From the NCBI GenBank assembly GCA_030533005.1, contig JAUNJX010000024.1:1-33758 (forward strand): DNA of 33,758 nucleotides, in the 5' to 3' direction. Below, in pieces: positions 1 to 5,652 of this stretch. The stretch comes from Clostridia bacterium. GTDB taxonomy: Bacteria > Bacillota > Clostridia > Christensenellales > CAG-138. Made by a program: the position numbers and the translations under genes. The notes beneath the pieces were generated by a model. It had not been told where the DNA came from. It saw nothing but the letters and a program-made list of their open reading frames with translations, and did not search any database. How positions within the stretch are numbered: position 1 is the stretch's first letter; every line of letters begins with the position of its first letter.

Positions 1-547
1 AAAACTGGAGCATATCCACATCCGCGCCATACCTGTCCACCGCCATGATCTCCAGCGCGTAGAACACGCCGCAAAGCAGCGTGAGCACATCGCCCAAATT
101 CACGCCGCCCGCCCCCGACCACGAGAGCAGCGCGATACCGATGAGCATGATAAACGCCGCCGCGAGCGTGCGCATGGGCGGGCGCTTTTTATTGACATAC
201 CAGCCAAAAAGCGGCACCAGCACCACATAGATCGCCGTGATCAGCGCGTTTTTGCCTGCCGTGGTCATGCCAAGGCCGTAGGTCTGCGCAGCAAACGCCG
301 CATACATCAAAAACCCGATCAGCGCGCAATGCCCCACCAGCGCCTTGGTGATCCTGTGCTTTTTGTTGAAAAGGGAAAAGCTCAGACCCAGCGCGCCGAT
401 CGAAAAACGGAACACCAGCAGCCAATTGACCGGAATGGAATCCAGCGCATTTTTCATCACCACAAAACCGCCGCCCCAGATCGCACCCGTCAGCAGCAGC
501 AGGATATTCGCCCATATTCGTTTGGTTTCTTCACGCATCGTCGCCAT
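1..547 (-). CDS. EamA/DMT-family transporter, 3' part cut off by the window edge
   Basis: Reading the minus strand from ATG 547 gives about 182 residues open to the window edge. It begins MATMREETKRIW and continues with hydrophobic helices typical of the drug/metabolite transporter (EamA) superfamily: TGAIWGGGFVVMKNAL at the first helix, then LLVFRFSIGALGLSF, MYAAFAAQTYGLGMTTAGKNALI and ITAIYVVLVPLFGWY. EamA proteins are inner-membrane permeases of about 280-300 residues with ten helices in two repeats, so roughly the first half is visible; the substrate cannot be told. The start overlaps the end of the WYL regulator gene by 17 bases (9 bases if the second ATG at 538 is used). No clear Shine-Dalgarno sequence precedes it, so it is probably translationally coupled to the regulator. 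I infer that the regulator controls this transporter. Confidence 0.85.
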   Translation of the reverse strand, partial: MATMREETKRIWANILLLLTGAIWGGGFVVMKNALDSIPVNWLLVFRFSIGALGLSFSLFNKKHRITKALVGHCALIGFLMYAAFAAQTYGLGMTTAGKNALITAIYVVLVPLFGWYVNKKRPPMRTLAAAFIMLIGIALLSWSGAGGVNLGDVLTLLCGVFYALEIMAVDRYGADVDMLQF

Positions 548-1583
548 TAGACGGCATTATAACACCTGCGGCCGCTTCCGCGCAAGAGGGCTCGTACAAG
601 GCGCAGGTCAAAAGCATGCGCTTTCGCATTTCTTCCCTCAGCGACGCGGGCGTGAGTATCTCAAGCGCCGCCCCGTACTGCGCCGCCCAGCTCAAAAAGC
701 CCACGCCGTTTGCGGCTTGGATATAGGCAAGAAAATGCGCGTCGTCGCCGGGATCGCGCTGCAGCACGGTGTCCTGCCCGAAACGATCCAGCACGTCGCT
801 CACAAGCCGCATCTCCCCGCGCAGGGTAATGCGAATGACTTCGCCGCCAAACATATTGACGCACTTTTTCGCATAGTCCGCCGCGTCAAAGCGCACGGCA
901 TATTCCGATACCTCGCCGCAGGGTCGCCCCGCCACCAGCTCCAGCCGCGCGTTTTGTATGCGATCCAGCCGGAAGTGGGTCAGGTTGTTCCGTTCGTTCA
1001 TATTGGCGACCAAATAGTAGCGATCCTGCATCCAGATCATAGCGTAAGGGGTCACATGATAGCTTTTGCCGCTGCGCTGCACCACGTTGCGCTTGGATAT
1101 GTCCTGCTTGATATAAAAGAAGGAAAGACGGCAGGCGTTGGCGATGGCCAGATTGACCATTTCGATGGTGCGGAAGATCTCATCGCCCGCACACTTCACG
1201 CCGCCGATGTTGGTTTGTTTTAATATGGCTTCCGCCTGCGCGTCGCTCGTAAGCCGCAAAAGCTTATCCACCAATGCCTGTGAGCGCGCCTCGCTTATAA
1301 AGCTCGCCGCCTGCACCGCCGACACAAGCAATCGCAGCTCGCTGTTTTCAAAGTCGCGCGAAGCAAGATAATAGCCGGTTTGGGTCAGTCGTATATCCAT
1401 GCCGTAGGAGATCAGGGTATCGATATCCCGGTATATGCTCTTGCGCTCCACCGTGACGCCCATATCCTGCATCGCCTTGCAAATTTCAGGCACGCCAAGA
1501 CGATGCTCCTCATCCGTACGGGTCAGGAATAGCTGTCTCAAGTACAGAAGCTTTAGCTTGATGTTTCTTTTTTGCTGATCCAT
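531..1583 (-). CDS. WYL-domain transcriptional regulator (HTH_11 + WYL)
   Basis: The protein has 350 residues. The N-terminus (about 8-65) is a DeoR/HTH_11-like winged helix, with VPEICKAMQDMGVTVERKSIYRDIDTLISYGMDI as recognition region. A WYL domain follows at about 145-225 (LSFFYIKQDISKRNVV, then YHVTPYAMIWMQDRYYLVA and FRLDRIQNARL), and then a WCX-like C-terminal domain. WYL regulators are cytoplasmic DNA-binding proteins thought to sense small ligands or nucleic acid. The start at 1583 is fixed by a promoter whose -10 box ends six bases before the ATG; there is no Shine-Dalgarno site, so the message is probably leaderless. The 3' end overlaps the EamA transporter start, which suggests an operon and a likely target. 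The ligand is unknown. Confidence 0.9.
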   Translation of the reverse strand: MDQQKRNIKLKLLYLRQLFLTRTDEEHRLGVPEICKAMQDMGVTVERKSIYRDIDTLISYGMDIRLTQTGYYLASRDFENSELRLLVSAVQAASFISEARSQALVDKLLRLTSDAQAEAILKQTNIGGVKCAGDEIFRTIEMVNLAIANACRLSFFYIKQDISKRNVVQRSGKSYHVTPYAMIWMQDRYYLVANMNERNNLTHFRLDRIQNARLELVAGRPCGEVSEYAVRFDAADYAKKCVNMFGGEVIRITLRGEMRLVSDVLDRFGQDTVLQRDPGDDAHFLAYIQAANGVGFLSWAAQYGAALEILTPASLREEMRKRMLLTCALYEPSCAEAAAGVIMPSNGDDA

Positions 1584-1589
1584 GCGTTT

Positions 1590-1618
1590 ATTATAGCCGT
1601 TTTTCCCCTAGATGGCAA
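1590..1618 (-). promoter_or_regulatory. Sigma-A promoter of the WYL regulator, apparently leaderless
   Basis: On the minus strand there is TTGCCA (1618-1613), a 17-base spacer, then TATAAT (1595-1590). The ATG begins six bases after the -10 box, where transcription itself should start. It matches the consensus in 11 of 12 positions. The -35 lies inside the 3' end of the YhhN gene. Confidence 0.8.
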
Positions 1619-2252
1619 ATGCCGCCGCGATCAAAGCCTGCGCCATAATATAGGTAAGCATTACCGCATGGGTGCGATCCTCCCGTCGCAGGCAGACAGT
1701 CCAGGAAAGTATGGTGTCAGAAAGGATAAAGAGCAGCGAGCCCGTAAACAGCAGCGCCGTGGCGACGGACGGCGCGCGAAGCAGGCACAGCAGCGCGCAA
1801 GCGCTTGTGCCGCAAAGAAAAAGCATATAGCCGGTCGCGCCCAAGAGCAGCTTTGTGGAAACATAATGCCGCACCCGCGTAAAAAAAGCGGCCAGATACA
1901 GCGCATAGCCAAGCGCCATCGCGCCCGCGCGCAGCGGGGTAAGCAAAGCGAAGCCAAAATGCGACGCCATCGCCGCCATGTAGCAAATGTGCCCCAACGC
2001 AAACGCAAGCATGCCCAGCACAAACAGGGGCGAGCCGTCCTCGCTCAAAAGCAGCGCGTCGCCCGCGCAGCCAAACAACAGCCCCATCGCCACAAGCGCC
2101 ACGGGGCGTTTGGCGCAAAGCCAGTAGAGCAGGCACAGCATCGGCATGAGCATGACCTTGGTAGGCATGCGCCATCGATGGTTTTGTTTATAGCAGGCCC
2201 AAAGGTGAATAGCGCAAAGCGACATGAATAAAAAGACAGCTAAATACTTCAT
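1608..2252 (-). CDS. YhhN family membrane protein (lysoplasmalogenase-like)
   Basis: From ATG 2252 the protein is 214 residues, the usual length of the YhhN family, and is hydrophobic throughout with about eight membrane helices. Family-like features are the segment LLFGCAGDALLL near residue 72 and the later LLFILSDTILSW, which carry the polar or acidic residues (D, D) thought to form the active site. Characterised members (TMEM86, bacterial YhhN) hydrolyse the vinyl ether bond of lysoplasmalogen. Plasmalogens occur in anaerobic clostridia, so the role is plausible, but it is inferred. An in-frame ATG at 2267 is possible, but the -10 box at 2263-2258 lies between them, which favours 2252. The gene precedes the WYL regulator on the same strand but does not overlap it. 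Confidence 0.75.
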   Translation of the reverse strand: MKYLAVFLFMSLCAIHLWACYKQNHRWRMPTKVMLMPMLCLLYWLCAKRPVALVAMGLLFGCAGDALLLSEDGSPLFVLGMLAFALGHICYMAAMASHFGFALLTPLRAGAMALGYALYLAAFFTRVRHYVSTKLLLGATGYMLFLCGTSACALLCLLRAPSVATALLFTGSLLFILSDTILSWTVCLRREDRTHAVMLTYIMAQALIAAAFAI

Positions 2253-2257
2253 ATGAT

Positions 2258-2266
2258 ATTCTACCA
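2258..2266 (-). promoter_or_regulatory. Extended -10 promoter of the YhhN gene
   Basis: The minus strand reads TGG then TAGAAT (2263-2258), an extended -10 box five bases before the ATG at 2252. No good -35 is visible and there is no ribosome-binding site. This suggests a leaderless transcript. Confidence 0.5.
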
Positions 2267-2325
2267 TACTTATGGACGTTAAGAAAGCGTTAAGAAAAAC
2301 GAATATGGTACATTTGAAGAACTTG

Positions 2326-2334
2326 TGGTATACT
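2326..2334 (+). promoter_or_regulatory. Extended -10 promoter of the scaffold/GGGtGRT operon
   Basis: TGG followed by TATACT (2329-2334) forms an extended -10 box about 68 bases before the ATG at 2403. No convincing -35 hexamer is seen at the right distance. Confidence 0.5.
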
Positions 2335-2360
2335 TTAAATGGAATAATTGGCTTGCTACA

Positions 2361-2374
2361 GGGCAAAATTGCCC
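2361..2374. promoter_or_regulatory. Inverted repeat in the 5' leader, possible operator
   Basis: GGGCAA and TTGCCC flank a two-base centre. The perfect palindrome lies between the predicted transcription start (about 2341) and the ribosome site AGGAGG (2391-2396). It could bind a regulator of the iron-sulfur operon or form a small leader hairpin; the sequence alone does not decide. Confidence 0.35.
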
Positions 2375-2402
2375 GGCTGCCTTAAACAAAAGGAGGATAT
2401 TC

Positions 2403-3095
2403 ATGCAGTATTCACGCGAAGTGGAAGAAATGGTTTGCGTTTGCAAGGGCGCAAAGCATGACCCGGCCCCGATACCCGAAGAAGGTAAATGGGTCAAAGC
2501 CAAAGAGATCAAGGACATCAACGGCCTGACCCACGGCGTAGGCTGGTGCGCACCGCAGCAGGGCGCATGCAAGCTCACGCTCAACATCAAGGAAGGCATC
2601 ATCGAGGAATGCCTGGTCGAAACGCTGGGCTGCTCCGGCATGACGCACTCCGCCGCCATGGCAAGCGAAATTTTGCCGGGCAAAACCATTCTGGAAGCCT
2701 TGAACTCCGACCTCGTATGCGACGCGATCAATACCGCCATGCGCGAGCTGTTCTTGCAGATCGTCTATGGCCGCAGCCAGAGCGCGTTCAGCGAAAACGG
2801 CCTGCCCATCGGCGCCGGCTTAGAGGATCTTGGCAAGGGTCTGCGTTCCCAGATCGGCACCATGTACGGCACCAAGCACAAGGGGCCCAGGTATCTGGAA
2901 ATGGCGGAAGGCTATGTGATCGCCATTGCGTTAGACGCGGGCAACGAGATCATCGGCTACAAATTCGTGAACCTTGGCAAGATGATGGACGCCATCAAAA
3001 AGGGCATGGATCCCAAGGAAGCCTACGAAAAGAACGTCGGTACCTACGGCCGTTTCGCGGAAGCTGTCACGGTCATAGACCCCCGCAAGCAGTAA
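2403..3095 (+). CDS. NifU-like iron-sulfur cluster scaffold protein paired with the GGGtGRT protein
   Basis: The start at 2403 (MQYSREVEEMV) is set by AAAGGAGG seven bases upstream; upstream in-frame codons lack such a site. The product has 230 residues. The middle resembles the NifU/IscU N-terminal scaffold: KLTLNIKEGIIEECLVETLGCSGMTHSAAMASEILPGKTILEAL (about 57-100) corresponds to the family's cysteine loop and the GKT segment. Cysteines are also present near the N-terminus (VCVCKG) and in GWCAPQQGACK, which could give a three-cysteine ligand set. Such proteins assemble Fe-S clusters in the cytoplasm. The second half (YGTKHKGPRYLEMAEGYVIAIALDAGNEIIGYKFVNLG) is specific to this branch. It is followed after 12 bases by the GGGtGRT gene, a pairing I recall from many clostridia. 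The client is unknown. Confidence 0.8.
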   Translation: MQYSREVEEMVCVCKGAKHDPAPIPEEGKWVKAKEIKDINGLTHGVGWCAPQQGACKLTLNIKEGIIEECLVETLGCSGMTHSAAMASEILPGKTILEALNSDLVCDAINTAMRELFLQIVYGRSQSAFSENGLPIGAGLEDLGKGLRSQIGTMYGTKHKGPRYLEMAEGYVIAIALDAGNEIIGYKFVNLGKMMDAIKKGMDPKEAYEKNVGTYGRFAEAVTVIDPRKQ

Positions 3096-3107
3096 GGAGG
3101 TACGAGC

Positions 3108-4103
3108 ATGGTAACGTTTGAAGGTTATGAAAGAAGAATCGACTCCATCAAGCCCGTCATGGCCAAGTACGGCATCGAAAGCTTTGAGGCTGCCGAGGCA
3201 TTGACCAAGGAAAAGGGCGTGGATGTGCGCACCATCGTCACCAATATCCAGCCCATCGCGTTTGAAAACGCCGTCTGGGCCTACACCCTTGGCGCCGCGA
3301 TCGCCATCAAAAAGGGCGTGAAGAACGCTGCGGAAGCCGCCGAGGCTATCGGCGAGGGCTTGCAGGCGTTCTGCATCCCCGGCTCCGTCGCGGATCAGCG
3401 CAAGGTCGGCTTAGGCCACGGCAATCTGGGCGCTATGCTGCTGCGTGAGGAGACCAAGTGCTTCGCGTTCCTCGCGGGTCACGAGAGCTTTGCCGCCGCC
3501 GAAGGCGCCATCGGCATCGCCCGTACCGCCAACAAGGTTCGCAAAGAGCCCCTGCAGGTCATTTTGAACGGCCTTGGCAAGGACGCCGCCTATATCATCT
3601 CCCGCATTAACGGCTTCACCTTCTGCGAGACGGAGTATGACGAGTACACCGGCAAGCTTGCGATCACCAAGACGCAGGCGTTCAGCAACGGCGATCGCGC
3701 CAAGGTTCGCTGCTACGGCGCGGACGACGTGAACGAGGGCGTTGCCATCATGCGTCACGAAAACGTGGACGTGAGCATCACGGGCAACTCCACCAACCCC
3801 ACCCGCTTCCAGCATCCCGTTGCCGGCACCTACAAGAAGTGGTGCGTGGAAAACGGCAAGAAGTATTTCTCCGTCGCCTCCGGCGGCGGCACGGGTCGCA
3901 CGCTGCATCCGGACAACATGGCCGCCGGCCCCGCCTCCTACGGCATGACCGACACCATGGGGCGCATGCACAGCGACGCGCAGTTCGCAGGCTCCTCCTC
4001 CGTGCCGGCGCACGTTGAGATGATGGGTCTCATTGGCGCGGGCAACAACCCCATGGTCGGCATGACCGTGGCGGTGGCTGTGGCGGTATCGGAAGCGAAA
4101 TAA
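3108..4103 (+). CDS. GGGtGRT family protein, function unknown
   Basis: The protein is 331 residues, starting 7 bases after AAGGAGG, which itself overlaps the stop of the scaffold gene. The name-giving motif GGGTGRT occurs near residue 265, followed by LHPDNMAAGPASYGMTDTMGRMHSDAQFAGSSSVPAHVEMMGL. An earlier glycine-rich stretch (GLGHGNLGAMLLREETKCFAFLAGHESFAAAEGAIGIARTANK) suggests nucleotide or cofactor binding. There are no membrane segments. The family is named for its motif and is, to my knowledge, biochemically uncharacterised. Its constant partnership with a NifU-like protein suggests a role in assembly or use of an Fe-S or related metal cofactor. A strong terminator follows, so the operon has two genes. 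Confidence 0.85.
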   Translation: MVTFEGYERRIDSIKPVMAKYGIESFEAAEALTKEKGVDVRTIVTNIQPIAFENAVWAYTLGAAIAIKKGVKNAAEAAEAIGEGLQAFCIPGSVADQRKVGLGHGNLGAMLLREETKCFAFLAGHESFAAAEGAIGIARTANKVRKEPLQVILNGLGKDAAYIISRINGFTFCETEYDEYTGKLAITKTQAFSNGDRAKVRCYGADDVNEGVAIMRHENVDVSITGNSTNPTRFQHPVAGTYKKWCVENGKKYFSVASGGGTGRTLHPDNMAAGPASYGMTDTMGRMHSDAQFAGSSSVPAHVEMMGLIGAGNNPMVGMTVAVAVAVSEAK

Positions 4104-4125
4104 AACCTATAGCACAAAAACATAG

Positions 4126-4156
4126 AACAAGCGGGCAAAATCAGCCCGCTTGTTTT
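4126..4156. terminator. Bidirectional intrinsic terminator
   Basis: AACAAGCGGGC (4126-4136) pairs with GCCCGCTTGTT (4144-4154) around a seven-base loop. TTTT follows on the plus strand, and a T-rich stretch follows on the minus strand. It separates the convergent GGGtGRT and AraC genes and overlaps the AraC stop codon. Confidence 0.85.
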
Positions 4157-5075
4157 AGTTTTCCGCCAACGGGTCGTTTTGCGCAGCACCCTCGCGGTAC
4201 GCGCGCGGCGTTTGCCCCGTGTGCTCCCGAAAGACCTTGGCGAAGTAGCTGGTGCTGTTGAAGCCCACCGCAAAGCAGATATCCGTGATGGCCATCTCGG
4301 TTTCCGTCAATAGCTCCGTGGCGATGCGCACCCGATGATTGATCAGATACGCAAACGGCGTCATGCCAAGATCGGTGTGGAAGCAGCGGCTGCATTCGCG
4401 CACGCTGATGCTCGCGGCATTGGCGATATCCTCCAGCGTGATGCGCTGCATGTAGTTTTCGGCAATATAGCCCATCATCAGGCGGATGCGCATATCATAG
4501 GCGCGCTCCCCCGTCTCCTCCACAAGGTTTTTCAGATGCACCGCCAGCCGCCGCCAGATGCGGCACAAAAGCTCCCGCAGCTTGAGCTCGTACCCGTAAT
4601 AGGGGCGGGCGTATACGCTATAGGCGTCGCGCAGCGCCACCAGCACATCAAGCTGCCACTGGGTATCCGGCTCCAAGAGCAGCATATCAAGCGCCCCGCA
4701 TTTAAGTATGGGCAGCACATACTTCATTTCCGCCGCCGTACCCGAGCCCGCTATCATGGCGGGATCGAACACGGCGGAGATCATCTCGCAGCTTTCCTGC
4801 GACTGCCGGCGCATGGCGTGCAGGGTGCCGGTGTTGATAAAGGCGCCCTCGCCCGCAGAGAGTATCAGCGAACGCCTTTTAAGCTCCAGCCGCATGCTGC
4901 CCCGCTTCACCAGCACGATCTCCACATCCCCATGCCAATGCCACGGCACCGCGTAGGCGGTCTTGTGCGAAAAGCGCGTAAGGTACATGGACAGCGGCAT
5001 GGAGGGCGTACCGCGCTCCGTCGTCTCCCGATTGTCATTTTGTATTATAAATTCATGTTTTATCAAGTCTCTCAT
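4155..5075 (-). CDS. AraC-family regulator (cupin sensor + HTH_18)
   Basis: This is a protein of about 306 residues. The N-terminal half is an AraC cupin sensor, with VPWHWHGDVEIVLVKRGSMRLEL near residue 40 and ILSAGEGAFINTGTLHAM. The C-terminal hundred residues hold the two helix-turn-helices: ITLEDIANAASISVRECSRCFHTDLGMTPFAYLINHRVRIATELL and MAITDICFAVGFNSTSYFAKVFREHTGQTPRAYR. It should activate or repress genes in response to a small ligand, probably a sugar. The start is uncertain. ATG 5075 sits immediately after GGAGGGG, which is too close, while TTG 5066 has that site at the ideal nine bases; TTG 5090 is too near the predicted transcript start. The gene is divergent from the small gene at 5181, a candidate target. 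Confidence 0.88.
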   Translation of the reverse strand: MRDLIKHEFIIQNDNRETTERGTPSMPLSMYLTRFSHKTAYAVPWHWHGDVEIVLVKRGSMRLELKRRSLILSAGEGAFINTGTLHAMRRQSQESCEMISAVFDPAMIAGSGTAAEMKYVLPILKCGALDMLLLEPDTQWQLDVLVALRDAYSVYARPYYGYELKLRELLCRIWRRLAVHLKNLVEETGERAYDMRIRLMMGYIAENYMQRITLEDIANAASISVRECSRCFHTDLGMTPFAYLINHRVRIATELLTETEMAITDICFAVGFNSTSYFAKVFREHTGQTPRAYREGAAQNDPLAEN

Positions 5076-5099
5076 CCCCTCCGTTGGCAATATAGTTAT

Positions 5100-5128
5100 A
5101 TTTTAGGGCAAAATCGTTATTGTTGCAA
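5100..5128 (-). promoter_or_regulatory. Promoter of the AraC gene
   Basis: The minus strand has TTGCAA (5128-5123), a 17-base spacer and TAAAAT (5105-5100). Transcription should start near 5093. Confidence 0.65.
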
Positions 5129-5149
5129 GCCCCGACGCGGACGTATAAT
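5123..5149 (+). promoter_or_regulatory. Promoter of the small gene at 5181, sharing its -35 box with the AraC promoter
   Basis: TATAAT (5144-5149) is a perfect -10. The only -35 candidate is TTGCAA (5123-5128), 15 bases upstream. That hexamer is self-complementary and also serves the divergent AraC promoter. The short spacer suggests a promoter that needs an activator. Confidence 0.55.
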
Positions 5150-5180
5150 CCACACAGAAAAGGAAAGGGAGGTGCAGACA

Positions 5181-5423
5181 ATGCTGCTGTACAACATCAC
5201 GAACGTTGACAAACTTTATAGTGTACTGGATCGCTGCTCAGGCAACGTTGATTTGATCCTTCCGGACGGGAAGTCCTTCGATTGGAAGGAAAACCGCGAA
5301 GTCGTCAAATCCCTCGCATCCGCCATGCCCGTAAAAAGGCTGGCCAGTCTGGAGCTCAAAGTCCATAACGGCAACGACCTGAGCGCGCTCATCCGCTATA
5401 TGATGGATGAAGACGTCTGCTAA
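5181..5423 (+). CDS. Small 80-residue protein, function unknown (possibly HPr-like fold)
   Basis: The start at 5181 follows GGGAGGTG by seven bases. The sequence runs MLLYNITNVDKLYSVLDRC, then NVDLILPDGKSFDWKENREVV, then LASLELKVHNGNDLSALIRYMMDE. The order strand-helix-strand-strand-helix-strand-helix and the closing segment recall HPr, whose last part reads as an acidic strand followed by a helix of about twelve residues. The histidine that HPr phosphorylates is missing, so if related it would be a catalytically dead, regulatory version. I cannot assign a family with confidence. It has its own promoter and terminator and is divergent from the AraC regulator, which may control it. Confidence 0.7.
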   Translation: MLLYNITNVDKLYSVLDRCSGNVDLILPDGKSFDWKENREVVKSLASAMPVKRLASLELKVHNGNDLSALIRYMMDEDVC

Positions 5424-5501
5424 AGACAAGACAGTACACGGCCCCCTGTGGGTCTACAAAAGCAAAACAACCTAAATTGATATAAAGTTTGTACACGCAA
5501 A

Positions 5502-5520
5502 GCGGCCTTCGGGCCGTTTT
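5502..5520 (+). terminator. Intrinsic terminator
   Basis: CGGCC (5503-5507), a TTCG tetraloop and GGCCG (5512-5516) are followed by TTTT. It ends the transcript of the small gene at 5181. Confidence 0.75.
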
Positions 5521-5562
5521 GTATTTGTTCGGTTTTTGCACGGATTATGTCTGGATTGCGAT

Positions 5563-5590
5563 TTGCATTTATACGCATCGATGCTATACT
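5563..5590 (+). promoter_or_regulatory. Promoter of the sensor-GGDEF gene
   Basis: TTGCAT (5563-5568), a 16-base spacer and TATACT (5585-5590) lie about 60 bases before the ATG at 5653. Confidence 0.55.
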
Positions 5591-5652
5591 ATAAAATAAG
5601 TCAAATCCTTTTTACCTATGTTGCGCACAAGCGTCGAAAGAATGGAACGCCT

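Noticed and set aside
4335..5423. Plus-strand frame of 362 codons ending at 5423
   Set aside because: Only the last 80 codons, after the promoter and ribosome site, are real; the rest is antisense to the AraC gene.
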